DNA from: an uncultured Kiritimatiellota bacterium
GTDB lineage: Bacteria > Verrucomicrobiota > Kiritimatiellia > RFP12 > DVOR01
DNA length: 64,000 bases
Assembly (NCBI GenBank): GCA_944389945.1
Contig: CALXOF010000002.1
Location: forward strand, 124,001 to 188,000
Direction of reading: 5' to 3'
Shown here: positions 1 to 7,797 of the stretch, piece after piece
Numbering within the stretch: the first letter of the stretch is position 1
Layout of the letters: each line of letters opens with the position of its first letter
The notes under the pieces: generated by a model
What the model saw: only the letters and a program-made list of their open reading frames with translations
Database searches by the model: none
Told to the model about the DNA's origin: nothing
Made by a program: the position numbers and the translations under genes

Positions 1-2
1 CC

Positions 3-221
3 CTGGCCACTCAGGCCACCAAGCACGCCCTCATGGCTAAGTGGCGCCAGGCGATGCTCGACATCGGCTTCATGGACGAACAGAAGGCCGACCACATGAT
101 GCAAGGCTTCCAGCGTATCTTCTCGCGCGGCGTGCGCACCGATCCGGATGCCAGCATCATGCTCGGCGCGGCCCATCAGATGTCGTGGGCCGGCCGCCAA
201 GCCAAAAAAGATCAGTCGTGA
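3..221 (+). CDS. TrmJ-like RNA methyltransferase, C-terminal end only
   Basis: The gene enters from the left edge, so only the last 72 residues are present and the start lies outside the window. The visible part (FMDEQKADHMMQGFQRIFSR followed by a short helix ending near GAAHQ) resembles the C-terminal helical tail of TrmH-family group 1 methyltransferases such as TrmJ, where a helix with two adjacent Met residues is followed by a second helix. The SPOUT catalytic domain itself cannot be seen, so the substrate (tRNA or rRNA 2'-O-ribose) is inference. Its stop codon overlaps by 10 nt the end of the convergent permease gene, with no room for a terminator. Confidence 0.55.
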   Translation: MATQATKHALMAKWRQAMLDIGFMDEQKADHMMQGFQRIFSRGVRTDPDASIMLGAAHQMSWAGRQAKKDQS

Positions 222-1288
222 TGGGTGTGATGGCGGTTCCGCCACACCCCATTGAGCAACAACACCGCCAACGGCAACAGGAAGACCATCCCCAGCAAGT
301 GCGTGTGGGCATGGCCAGGGTCAGTCAGCCCGGGGATTGAGACAAGCCCCCGCAGAGGGAAGTCAATCAAAAGCCCAACGCCGACGGCCACCAACGCCAC
401 CGCCGCAACAAAGGCCGTGGTCGTCCGCCAACCGAACTCCCGCCCCAACACGAGCATCGCCGCCACGTGCGTCGTCGGCGCGCACGCCATGAAGACAAAG
501 GCCGCGCCCGGGGAGAGGCCCGCCGCCACCAGCCCAGCCGCCACCGGAATAATCGCCAGCGAACAGGCGTAGGTGGGGATGCCGATGAGCACCGCAAGCA
601 AATAGGCCAACGGCAGGGAGAGCCCTTGCAGGGCGTTCTCCGGAATAGCCACGCCGATTGCCGCCGCAACGACCACCCCCACGAAGAGCAGACCCGCCAA
701 TTCGCCGGGCAGGTGCACGAAGGCATAGTGCGCCGCGTCGCGCACGCGGGTCTTGCGGTCGGCGAACTCATGGTGATGCGACTCGCCCGCATGGTGCGGA
801 TGGTCGGGGTCGTGATGGTGGCAAGCACAGAGACCCGCGCAGTCGGATTCCAAATCCGCAGTCTCATGGGGCGGAGGCTGCGCCACGCCAAACCACCGCA
901 CAAAGGCCCCCGCCACGACTCCCGCAATCACCGCCCCCACGAAGCGCACCAGCGTCATGAAGGGTCCTAAAATGGGCCAGCTCACCAAGAGCGCGTCCGT
1001 TCCGGCCTGCGGGGTGGAAGCCAGGAAGGCACACACCGGGGCCTTACGCGCGCCGTTGCGCCGAAGCGCCAGCCCCACCACCAAGACGCCGCACGAACAG
1101 ATGGGCAACGGCAAGCCGATGAGCGAGGCCTTCACGATTGGCCGCCACCCGGGGCCACCCAAGTGTCGCCGCATCCAACCTTCGTTGAGGAAGACCGAAA
1201 TCAGAAAGGCCAGGACAAACCCCACGAGTAGCCAAGGGGCCATATCCAGCCAAATATCCAGAAACTGATGAAGAAACGCGTGGACCAT
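212..1288 (-). CDS. SO_0444-family Cu/Zn efflux permease (ArsP/DUF318-like)
   Basis: This is a polytopic inner-membrane protein of 358 residues with about eight hydrophobic segments in two halves. It carries the CSCG motif (C64, C66) within a helix after LPLP, typical of the DUF318/ArsP permease family, and matches the SO_0444-type metal efflux subgroup in layout. Between the halves (about residues 150-173) there is a loop very rich in His and Cys (CACHHHDPDHPHH and HHH), and the C-terminus ends HRHHTHHD; both are likely soft-metal binding or sensing segments. It starts 13 nt after the stop of the upstream MurC-like gene on the same strand, so they may be co-transcribed. The exact metal is not shown by the sequence. 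Confidence 0.8.
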   Translation of the reverse strand: MVHAFLHQFLDIWLDMAPWLLVGFVLAFLISVFLNEGWMRRHLGGPGWRPIVKASLIGLPLPICSCGVLVVGLALRRNGARKAPVCAFLASTPQAGTDALLVSWPILGPFMTLVRFVGAVIAGVVAGAFVRWFGVAQPPPHETADLESDCAGLCACHHHDPDHPHHAGESHHHEFADRKTRVRDAAHYAFVHLPGELAGLLFVGVVVAAAIGVAIPENALQGLSLPLAYLLAVLIGIPTYACSLAIIPVAAGLVAAGLSPGAAFVFMACAPTTHVAAMLVLGREFGWRTTTAFVAAVALVAVGVGLLIDFPLRGLVSIPGLTDPGHAHTHLLGMVFLLPLAVLLLNGVWRNRHHTHHD

Positions 1289-1301
1289 CTCTCAACCTAT
1301 C

Positions 1302-2591
1302 TCAAACCAAACCGGCCAATCGCCGCGCCAACACCGGAAGTCCCGGATCCCGTGCGCCGAAGGTCGCAACGGCCATCCCCGGTCGCGCCAAATCGCGTAT
1401 CCGAGCCTCCGCCGCGTCCAAATCGGCCACCGACTCCGCGGGACAGGTCAGTCGCGCCAAGAGCGCATCACTATTCACCGAGCGGTCGGTCGTCCCGCCC
1501 GCGTCATAGACCGGCAACAGCAAGAGTCGGTCGCACGGACGTACCACGGTGTTGAACATCTCTGCCAACCCCTCCATCATCTTGCGAAGCGGCGCGTAAC
1601 CGTGCGGGCGCCAGAGTCCGACGACCCCCGCGGGAAAGGCCTCGGCAAGCGTCGTCCAAGCCGCCGCGAGCTTCTCCACGTTGTGCGCGTAGTCATCCAC
1701 CACGCATGCGCCGTTCAGCGTCCCCACGCGCTCAAGCCGCCGCCGCACCCCGGGAAAGGTCGCCAAGGACTCGGCAAGTTCCGTCTCATCGCACCCTAAC
1801 GCCAACGCCATCTCGAGGGCCGCCTTCGCGTTCGCCACGTTGTGCGCCCCCGGCATCGGCAACATCCACTCCCGCCCCCGCCAGTCAAAGCGCGTCTCCC
1901 ACCCCTTCGTTCGCGGCGCAGGCCCCTCCGGCGCATTAGAGGTATCGATGACAATCCCCGAGGCCTTCGCCTTGAAGTCTCGGAAAAGCGCTTCCGCCTC
2001 CGCCTTCGAGAAGTGGTCGCTCGACGCGTTCGTCACGATGACATGACTGGGCGTCAGCGCCATCAACGACTTGTCCGACTCATCCGCCTCCACCACCATC
2101 AACCCGGTCCGGTTCTGCGAAGGGCACACCGAGCCGATACGTCTGCCCTCGCAATCCCATCCGATGACCTCCGCACCGTTCACGACAAAGGGGTCGCGCC
2201 CGCATTCCTTCAGCAAGTGCCCCAGAAGTGCCGTCACCGTGGACTTCCCACAGGTCCCCGTCACCGCGATAAGTTCATGCCCCTCCGCCAGTTCCGCAAG
2301 CGCCTCGCTCCGGTGCAACAATCGCGCCCCCACGCGCTTCGCCTCCACCAGATCCCCATTGTCCGCCTCGATGGCCGTGGAATAGACCACCCACATCCCC
2401 GCGCTGACGGCGCACCCATTCTGCGGATGCAACGCCACGCCCTCCTGCCGCAACGTCGCCAACGTCGGCGTCTCCTGCCCCATCTCCAGCAAGCGGTCCG
2501 ATCCACTCACGCAGGAATCCTTATCCAGATAGGCCTGCGCCAACGCGCTCATCCCGACTCCACCGATACCGATCAAATGCACCTTTTTCAT
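1302..2591 (-). CDS. UDP-N-acetylmuramate--L-alanine ligase family protein (MurC-like)
   Basis: A Mur ligase of 429 residues. It has the N-terminal Rossmann motif GIGGVGMS (8-15), the ATP-binding loop GTCGKST (112-118), an acidic EADESD segment and a VVDDYAHN motif in the C-terminal half, the place where MurC has DDYGHHP. It would add the first amino acid to UDP-MurNAc in the cytoplasm. It is somewhat shorter than typical MurC and lies outside any division/cell-wall cluster, so a second MurC-like or Mpl-like recycling ligase is possible. The start is set at the Met before the Rossmann strand. A minus-strand TATAAT lies only 6 nt upstream of this ATG and there is no Shine-Dalgarno sequence, which suggests a leaderless message. 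Confidence 0.78.
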   Translation of the reverse strand: MKKVHLIGIGGVGMSALAQAYLDKDSCVSGSDRLLEMGQETPTLATLRQEGVALHPQNGCAVSAGMWVVYSTAIEADNGDLVEAKRVGARLLHRSEALAELAEGHELIAVTGTCGKSTVTALLGHLLKECGRDPFVVNGAEVIGWDCEGRRIGSVCPSQNRTGLMVVEADESDKSLMALTPSHVIVTNASSDHFSKAEAEALFRDFKAKASGIVIDTSNAPEGPAPRTKGWETRFDWRGREWMLPMPGAHNVANAKAALEMALALGCDETELAESLATFPGVRRRLERVGTLNGACVVDDYAHNVEKLAAAWTTLAEAFPAGVVGLWRPHGYAPLRKMMEGLAEMFNTVVRPCDRLLLLPVYDAGGTTDRSVNSDALLARLTCPAESVADLDAAEARIRDLARPGMAVATFGARDPGLPVLARRLAGLV

Positions 2592-2597
2592 GACGCC

Positions 2598-2606
2598 ATT
2601 ATAACA
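2598..2606 (-). promoter_or_regulatory. Extended -10 promoter of the MurC-like gene, predicted leaderless
   Basis: Read on the minus strand, TGT TATAAT ends 6 nt before the ATG at 2591. A transcript starting about 7 nt downstream of the -10 would begin at the start codon. No clear -35 box is visible. Confidence 0.55.
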
Positions 2607-2658
2607 AACCGCGCAATCCCCCCTCCGTTTTCCTTCCACCGCCAAACGTCACCTTCGC

Positions 2659-2696
2659 AAAAAAACGCGGGCCGGGGAGAGAGACCGAACCCGCGC
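2659..2696 (-). terminator. Intrinsic terminator after flavodoxin
   Basis: On the minus strand an inverted repeat (CGCGGG ... CCCGCG) is followed by seven Ts. It lies just past the flavodoxin stop and before the MurC-like promoter, so it separates the two units. Confidence 0.75.
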
Positions 2697-2717
2697 AAGG
2701 AGAGAAGGGTGAATGCC

Positions 2718-3209
2718 TCACAGAGAGGCTTGGAGCGTCTTCGCCCAGGCCGCAATGCGGTCAGGCGTCTGGTCCGCCTCGTTGGTGTCGTCCAAGGCAA
2801 GACCGACGAAGTTCCCGTCGCGGACGGCAAGGGACTCCACCGCGGAATAACCGACGGCGGGGACCTGTCCGACCAACGTGGCACCGCGTTCGATGGCCTT
2901 GTCCGCCAAGATACCGATCGCGTTGACGAAGGTATCCGCGAACCCGACGGAGTCGCCGGTGCCGAAGACGGCGACCTTGCGTCCGGTGAGGTCCACGGCG
3001 TCCAACAGGGCGATGCCGGCGACCCAGTCGTCCTGCAATTCGCCGTAGCCCCAGGTGGAGCTACCGAGAATCACAAGGTCGGCGTCAAAGTCGTCGGCGG
3101 TCGCCGCGGCGATGGGCTTGGCCTCGGCCCCAAGAAGCGTCGCGAGCTGTTGCGCGGCGGCCTCGGTGGCTCCGGTGGTGCTGCCATAGAGAATGTTGAT
3201 CTTGGCCAT
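2718..3209 (-). CDS. Flavodoxin
   Basis: A soluble electron carrier of 163 residues. The FMN phosphate loop is YGSTTGATE (8-16); the isoalloxazine-flanking loops are GSSTWGYGELQDDW (49-62, with W53) and FGTGDSVGFADTF (82-94). The length and the insert after residue 110 fit a long-chain flavodoxin. The start is fixed by the Shine-Dalgarno AAAGGAG 7 nt before the ATG; a longer in-frame reading upstream lies inside the preceding gene. The DUF3793 gene ends 2 nt before this start, so the two form an operon, an association I know from other anaerobes. It likely donates electrons to low-potential enzymes such as the radical SAM and iron-sulfur proteins encoded nearby (inference). Confidence 0.93.
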   Translation of the reverse strand: MAKINILYGSTTGATEAAAQQLATLLGAEAKPIAAATADDFDADLVILGSSTWGYGELQDDWVAGIALLDAVDLTGRKVAVFGTGDSVGFADTFVNAIGILADKAIERGATLVGQVPAVGYSAVESLAVRDGNFVGLALDDTNEADQTPDRIAAWAKTLQASL

Positions 3210-3211
3210 GT

Positions 3212-3844
3212 TCAGGCTCCTTTCCGTGTGGTGTTGCGAGAAATCGAAAGCGCGGCAATGCGGCGAAAGCGTTCCGTCGGAGTGGCGTGGGTCAAACACA
3301 CGCCGGCGGCCCAAAGTTCCAGACGGCGATGGCGACGCATCAGTCTGCGGCTATGCCCCTCGGTACCGAAGACACGCCAACGGTCGCCCGGTTGCGTGAC
3401 CTCCGGCGCGGCATGGCAGAACCCGCAGACATCCTTGGGCGGATAACCCAGAAAGAGCCCCACCTCATGCGCCGGGCCAGCCTGCCAACGACGGGCCAGC
3501 TCGTCCAACATCGGCCCCACCCCGCCGGTGACCGGCCATCCGCGCCGTGCCAAGAAGGCCGCCGCACGGTTGTCACCCAACGCCTCGCCCAATCGCGCGG
3601 GATGGTAGAAGAGGGCCAACGCACCGGACGCATCCTCAGAAAGAATCCGGTAGGGCAATCCCAGTTGTGCGAAGACGCCGCGCACCGCGCCGCACCCGGC
3701 CTTGCCGGCTCGCCCACAGAGGGGCACGCGCAGAAGCTCGGCGGGTTTGGCACCGCAACGCACGGCCGCGGTCTTCACAGTCAAGAAGGTCAACGTCTCC
3801 TCCTTGTGGCGGCTGCAAATCAAACTCCAATGATCCAAGAACAT
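3212..3844 (-). CDS. DUF3793 family protein
   Basis: A protein of about 210 residues with the family hallmark HEVGLFLGYPPKDVCGF (about 126-142) and several Cys residues, including the following CGFCH. The biochemical function of DUF3793 is not known to me; members are usually found beside flavodoxin genes, as here, which points to redox or metal physiology. Two starts are possible: a TTG at 3880, and the ATG at 3844 chosen here because GGAG lies 6 nt before it and the predicted promoter at 3891-3896 then leaves a normal leader of about 40 nt. Confidence 0.85.
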   Translation of the reverse strand: MFLDHWSLICSRHKEETLTFLTVKTAAVRCGAKPAELLRVPLCGRAGKAGCGAVRGVFAQLGLPYRILSEDASGALALFYHPARLGEALGDNRAAAFLARRGWPVTGGVGPMLDELARRWQAGPAHEVGLFLGYPPKDVCGFCHAAPEVTQPGDRWRVFGTEGHSRRLMRRHRRLELWAAGVCLTHATPTERFRRIAALSISRNTTRKGA

Positions 3845-3890
3845 CCGTTGCTCCAGTTGCGGGATGGACACCTTGTCCAATCACGCCTAT

Positions 3891-3899
3891 AAGATAGCA
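3891..3899 (-). promoter_or_regulatory. Extended -10 promoter of the DUF3793-flavodoxin operon
   Basis: On the minus strand this reads TGC TATCTT, the same extended -10 form seen before secG, rpmH and tyrS in this window. The rest of 3900-4012 holds only a weak CCGTTTC/GAAACGG hairpin (about 3964-3984), which may end the divergently unrelated upstream unit. Confidence 0.5.
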
Positions 3900-4012
3900 T
3901 AGGCTAATAAACAGTGCAACATAAAAATTAGTGCTACTGAATATTTTTACACGCCTCCCCAAACCGTTTCGGTAAGAGAAACGGACAAAGGAAGGGAAAC
4001 AAAGGAAGGGGC

Positions 4013-5131
4013 TTAGGCGCGGCGGAGCGCGGCGGCCTCACGCCGAAGCGGCGGCAGGATGTGCGCATAGATACGTTTCCACGCCGGGCACAGATAGGAA
4101 AGCGTGGAAGCATCGCACGAGGCATCGTGGCCGGCGCGGTTCTTGGGGCAGTCGCCTTGGCAGAACGTCAAGTATGGACACGCGCGGCACGCCGGGTTGT
4201 AGGCGGCCTTGCGTGCCCCAAAGGTAGTATGCAAGGGGTTGTCCCAGAGTTCGTCCCAGTCGTTCTCCAAGATGTTGCCAAGACGTAGCTCTGGCCGGAC
4301 AAAGAAGTCGCAGGGGTAAACATCGCCGTTGTGCTCGACCACAAAATATTCGCGGCAATCGCATCCCATGGCGCAGCTATTGGCCGCGCCGGTGAGAATC
4401 TTGGAGACGATGCTGTCAAAGAGGCGAACCGAGACGGTGTGCAGGTCGTGAGCGTACCACTCGTCAAAGACGGCGATGATGAAGTCCGCCCACTCCTCCG
4501 GCGTGACGGCATAGGGCAACCGCGCATCGTCCGAACCGAACTCGACGCATTCGATGAATTGCAGATAGCGTTCGCCTAACTCATCACGCAGATAACGATA
4601 GGTGCCGATAGGATCGTGCACGTTGCTCTGGGAGACAAGCGTGAGGATGTTGTGCTCCACGTTGTGCTCACGCAGAAGGGCCAGGCCGCGCATCACGGCG
4701 GCATGGCTACCCTTGCCGGCGGGATCCGGGCGCCGTTCGTCATGGACGGCCGCAGGGCCATCGACGCTCACGCCCAGCAGAAAACGGTTGTCCGCGAAGA
4801 GTTTCGCCAGACCGGGCGTGAGGAGCGTGCCATTGGTCTGGACGCAGTTGGTGATTTGCGCACCGGGCCTGGCATAGCGGCGCTGCAACCGCAGGAGCGT
4901 GCGGTAGAAGTCCTCTCCCATCAACAACGGCTCGCCGCCCTGAAAGGCAAAGGTATGCGCAGGGAAGGGTAACGCCAGAAAGCCACGAACCAACCGCGTG
5001 AGCGTGGCCTCGTCCATACGGTGCACCCGCGTCTGCGGATACAACTCGGCGCGGCCCAAGTAGAAACAGTAGGCGCAACGCAGGTTGCAATCCGCGCCGG
5101 CCGGCTTGATAAGCAGAGAAAATGGACGCAT
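4013..5131 (-). CDS. Anaerobic sulfatase-maturing enzyme, radical SAM/SPASM
   Basis: A cytoplasmic radical SAM protein of 372 residues. The [4Fe-4S]-SAM site is CNLRCAYC (C15, C19, C22). GGEPLL follows as the SAM-binding GGE motif. The C-terminal SPASM region carries many cysteines (for example CAMGCDC, CDFF and CRACPYLTFCQGDCPKNR), expected to bind two auxiliary clusters. The anSME family oxidises an active-site Ser or Cys of sulfatases to formylglycine, so a substrate sulfatase should be encoded elsewhere; none lies in this window. It starts at the ATG right before MRPFSLLIKP. An array of palindromic repeats fills the gap between it and nadA. Confidence 0.92.
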   Translation of the reverse strand: MRPFSLLIKPAGADCNLRCAYCFYLGRAELYPQTRVHRMDEATLTRLVRGFLALPFPAHTFAFQGGEPLLMGEDFYRTLLRLQRRYARPGAQITNCVQTNGTLLTPGLAKLFADNRFLLGVSVDGPAAVHDERRPDPAGKGSHAAVMRGLALLREHNVEHNILTLVSQSNVHDPIGTYRYLRDELGERYLQFIECVEFGSDDARLPYAVTPEEWADFIIAVFDEWYAHDLHTVSVRLFDSIVSKILTGAANSCAMGCDCREYFVVEHNGDVYPCDFFVRPELRLGNILENDWDELWDNPLHTTFGARKAAYNPACRACPYLTFCQGDCPKNRAGHDASCDASTLSYLCPAWKRIYAHILPPLRREAAALRRA

Positions 5132-5161
5132 GGCGATTAGTTGGGGAAGGGTCCTTCACAG

Positions 5162-5242
5162 ACCCTTAAGGGTTTCACCTCGGACCACTATAAGGGTTGA
5201 CCCTCGACCCTTATAGTGGTTGACCTCGGACCCTTATAGGGT
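5162..5242. repeat. TATA-palindrome array A (4 units)
   Basis: Four short palindromic units start at 5162 (ACCCTTAAGGGT), 5184 (ACCACTATAAGGGT), 5207 (ACCCTTATAGTGGT) and 5230 (ACCCTTATAGGGT), i.e. at 22, 23 and 23 bp steps. Spacers are 9-10 nt and similar to each other (for example TGACCTCGG). It lies between nadA and the sulfatase maturase gene. The right end reads GGGTCTCAGAAGAGGGG, the end motif shared with other arrays. Confidence 0.9.
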
Positions 5243-5267
5243 CTCAGAAGAGGGGCTATGGGGAGGC

Positions 5268-6299
5268 TCAAAGAGCAAGCATCCGGTCAACGGAAGCCTT
5301 GGCGTCTTCCACCAAAGCATCGTCCACATGGACCCGATTGGTCTCCGGCCACTCGGTGAGCGTGCGCAGGAGCGCCTCCGGCGTCGTCCGGCCCATATCC
5401 GCGCACACAATGGGGCGCAACGGATGAATACGCAGGTGCGGGTTGGAGGCGGCCAATCGTTCCACCAAGTGGTCCTCGGTCCCGACAATCAACTCCGCGC
5501 CGGCTTCGGCCCGCGCGACAGATTCAATGATAGCCTTGGTCGAGCCAACGTGCTCGGCCCGCGCGGCAACGATACTAGGCGCCTCGGGATGGATGAGCAG
5601 CTCGGCCTGAGGATGTGCGGCACGCGCGGCGGCGACGTCCTGCAGGGTGTAGCCAGCATGGATGGGGCAGCACCCATCCCACGCGACAAGTGTGGCGGAG
5701 CGGATTTGCGCGTCGGTCAAGCCGCCGTCCTCCGCATTGCGACGCCACAACACGACCTCATCGGCACGCCCCAGCACACGCATGATGTTCGTACACAAAT
5801 GCTGGTCCGGCGCAAAGAGGATACGCTTGCCCTGCGCCAGGAAGTGTTCCACCACGCGCCTACCATTGCCGGACGTGCACGCCGCGCCGCCATGACGGCC
5901 GCAGAACGCCTTCACCTCCGCACTGGAGTTCACGTAAACGATGGGCACCCACTTGGCCTTGGGCGCGACGGCGCACAGATGGTTCCAAGCAATCTCGAGC
6001 GCATCCGCCGTGGCCATGTCAGCCATCGGGCAGCCGGCCTTCGGCGCAGGCATCCACACGATCCGACCGGGACCGCGCGACAGAATGTCCGCCGTCTCCG
6101 CCATAAAGCGCACGCCGCAAAAGACGATGCGCTCGGCCGTTGACTGCGCGGCCAACCGCGACAGTTCCAGCGAGTCGCCGACCGCGTCGCAGTGGGCCAC
6201 GATTTCGCTCGGCTGATAGTGGTGCCCCAAAATCAACAGACGTTGCCCCCACTCCGCGCGAACGCGCTCGATGGCCTCGACAATCGCTTCCGTTTCCAT
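5268..6299 (-). CDS. nadA: Quinolinate synthase A
   Basis: It condenses iminoaspartate with dihydroxyacetone phosphate to quinolinate in NAD synthesis, using an oxygen-sensitive [4Fe-4S] cluster. The protein of 343 residues shows the three cluster cysteines in their family contexts: C61 (FCGVRFMAETAD), C141 (ACTSGNG) and C299 (VCADMGRTTPEALL). GHHYQP (25-30) is the conserved N-terminal substrate motif. The ATG at 6299 is chosen because GGAGG lies 10 nt upstream; a GTG at 6308 overlaps the tsaE stop but sits too close to that Shine-Dalgarno. It is the last gene of the nifU-like/tsaE/nadA operon. nadB and nadC are not present here. Confidence 0.95.
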   Translation of the reverse strand: METEAIVEAIERVRAEWGQRLLILGHHYQPSEIVAHCDAVGDSLELSRLAAQSTAERIVFCGVRFMAETADILSRGPGRIVWMPAPKAGCPMADMATADALEIAWNHLCAVAPKAKWVPIVYVNSSAEVKAFCGRHGGAACTSGNGRRVVEHFLAQGKRILFAPDQHLCTNIMRVLGRADEVVLWRRNAEDGGLTDAQIRSATLVAWDGCCPIHAGYTLQDVAAARAAHPQAELLIHPEAPSIVAARAEHVGSTKAIIESVARAEAGAELIVGTEDHLVERLAASNPHLRIHPLRPIVCADMGRTTPEALLRTLTEWPETNRVHVDDALVEDAKASVDRMLAL

Positions 6300-6304
6300 C
6301 TCGC

Positions 6305-6742
6305 TCACACCTCCGTCAACGTCGCCAGACGCGTACCCGCCGGCGTCAACTCCAACCGCAGAATCAGCCGATGCGGCACCTCCGCGTCCAAAACGCGTGC
6401 GGCACGCTCCGGCCACTCAATCACCACGCGCGCACCGCCCTCCAGCGCCTCTTCCAGCCCCAGGTCATACAGGCCCTCGGGCGTGGCCAGGCGATAGAGG
6501 TCAAAGTGCGTCAACGTGCCGCCGTCCGGCAAAGGATAGGCATTCGCCAGCGTGAAGGTCGGGCTCGTCACCGGGCGCGTCACGCCATAGGCCCGCGCCA
6601 ACGCCTGCGTAAAGGTCGTCTTGCCGGCGCCAAGATCCCCGACCAAGAGCAACACACCGCCCGGGCGCAGACGCGGCGCGACCTCCGCGGCCAACGCCGT
6701 GGTGTCCGCCAACGACCGCAATTCCCGGGGCTGCGCGTCCAT
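6305..6742 (-). CDS. tsaE: tRNA threonylcarbamoyladenosine biosynthesis ATPase TsaE
   Basis: A small P-loop protein of 145 residues, the usual TsaE size. The Walker A motif is GDLGAGKTT (35-43), followed by SPTF, NAYPL and HFDLYRL segments typical of the family and a Trp-containing EWPER motif near the C-terminus. It works with TsaB and TsaD in making t6A37 of ANN-decoding tRNAs. It starts directly at the stop of the NifU-like gene (6743-6745) and its end lies 5 nt before nadA, so the three are one transcript. Confidence 0.93.
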   Translation of the reverse strand: MDAQPRELRSLADTTALAAEVAPRLRPGGVLLLVGDLGAGKTTFTQALARAYGVTRPVTSPTFTLANAYPLPDGGTLTHFDLYRLATPEGLYDLGLEEALEGGARVVIEWPERAARVLDAEVPHRLILRLELTPAGTRLATLTEV

Positions 6743-6973
6743 TTACATCACGCGCTCAACGGTGATTTCGGGGTCCAGCTCCTCGCGCAGGATGCGCTGG
6801 ATGCCGTCCTTGATCGTCATCGTGGCATGGGGGCAGCACCCGCACGCGCCGCGCAGGCGCAGATGCACCGTCTTCCCATCGATATCGATCAATTCCATGT
6901 CCCCGCCGTCGGCCTGCAACATCCCGCGCAGCTCTTCCAGCTTCTCGCGAATCTTCGTGTTCAATTCGTTCAT
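6743..6973 (-). CDS. NifU-like C-terminal domain iron-sulfur protein
   Basis: A 76-residue protein made of the NifU C-terminal (Nfu) domain alone. The fold signature LQADGGDMELIDIDG (19-33) precedes the cluster site GACGCCP with C44 and C47 spaced as CxxC. Nfu proteins carry a [4Fe-4S] cluster at a dimer interface and deliver it to apoproteins; NadA, two genes downstream, is an obvious client (inference). The start is the Met after AAAGGATTACGAACC on the minus strand, giving a clear Shine-Dalgarno; a promoter lies at 6997-7024. Confidence 0.9.
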   Translation of the reverse strand: MNELNTKIREKLEELRGMLQADGGDMELIDIDGKTVHLRLRGACGCCPHATMTIKDGIQRILREELDPEITVERVM

Positions 6974-6996
6974 GGTTCGTAATCCTTTCGCCGCGT

Positions 6997-7024
6997 ATTG
7001 TAGCAAACCCACGCCCCCACGCAA
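6997..7024 (-). promoter_or_regulatory. Promoter of the nifU-like/tsaE/nadA operon
   Basis: On the minus strand TTGCGT (7019-7024), 16 bp, then TACAAT (6997-7002) preceded by TTTGC. The ATG is 24 nt downstream of the -10, leaving room for the Shine-Dalgarno. Confidence 0.6.
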
Positions 7025-7323
7025 CCTCCAAACGCATTCCTAACCCACCCCGCGCAGTGAAGGCCTCATCTGAAGGTTATCTTGAGTTATAGAGAGCAGT
7101 CTGGTTCTGCCCCACCCTAGGGCAAAGAAAAGCACGCGGCAAGCGCACAACCTAAAGAAAGACGGTGCGGGGAAGCACCGGGAAGGCGCGAAAGAGACTG
7201 CGAAGAAGGGGGTGGATGGATACAAAAGACGGAAAAATGCGCACTCATTTACTTTTAACTTGCTTTTTTGCTTGCAATGGCGCATACTCTATCGTGTCAA
7301 GGTCGTAAAGAAGAGAGTACCGG
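7025..7323 (+). promoter_or_regulatory. Intergenic region with promoter at 7260-7288
   Basis: About 300 bp separate the divergent nifU-like and 7324 genes. The last part holds TTGCTT (7260-7265), a 17-bp spacer and CATACT (7283-7288), matching the promoter form used elsewhere in the window; a purine-rich AAGAAGAGAG precedes the ATG at 7324. Nothing convincing is seen in 7025-7255. Confidence 0.5.
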
Positions 7324-7776
7324 ATGAAAAGGTGGCTTATCGCAATGGCATGCGCCTGTCTGATTATGGGGCAGGCGGCGGCGGAGTCTGACCTCGCCAC
7401 GTTCGCGAAGGATTGGGAGGCGAAAATCGCGAAGGCGCACACGTCGGAGAAGACCCCGCGCGGCAAATTGCGCCGTGAGGCCATCCTGCGTAACGATTAC
7501 GAACGGGAATTGTCCAAACGCCGGGAACGCATGATTGACTCAGGCAAGCTCACGACGCCCGAGTTGGAGAAGTTGCGCGAAGAGCGCCGGGCGTTGGAGC
7601 AACAATTGAAGGATTTGGACGGACGCATCGTCGAGGCCTCGGCAAAGGCCCCGGAGATCGTTGAGTTGGACGCCGTGCGCCAGGCGAACGCCGAACGCGT
7701 GACGGCCATCAGAGACAAATTGTCGCCGCCGGCCCAGCGCGCGCAGAGCCAGGACGGTGAAACCAAGACGGAGTGA
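7324..7776 (+). CDS. Exported coiled-coil protein of unknown function
   Basis: A 150-residue protein with a signal peptide (MKRWLIAMACACLIMGQAAA, likely cut before ES). The mature part is almost entirely charged helix, with a heptad-like stretch at about 80-105 (ELEKLREERRALEQQLKDLD), so a periplasmic coiled coil is expected. I do not recognise a family. It lies 21 nt upstream of glgA in the same direction and may share its transcript. Confidence 0.7.
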   Translation: MKRWLIAMACACLIMGQAAAESDLATFAKDWEAKIAKAHTSEKTPRGKLRREAILRNDYERELSKRRERMIDSGKLTTPELEKLREERRALEQQLKDLDGRIVEASAKAPEIVELDAVRQANAERVTAIRDKLSPPAQRAQSQDGETKTE

Positions 7777-7797
7777 GATCGCCTCACGGAGGTCATT

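Noticed and set aside
1842..3446. A 534-codon plus-strand frame opposite the MurC-like and flavodoxin genes
   Set aside because: Arg/Pro/His-rich composition typical of an antisense frame; the opposite strand encodes recognised proteins with promoters and a terminator.
5162..5242. The arrays as plain transcription terminators
   Set aside because: They lack T-runs after a stem, also occur upstream of divergent genes, and separate ordinary hairpin terminators exist in the window.
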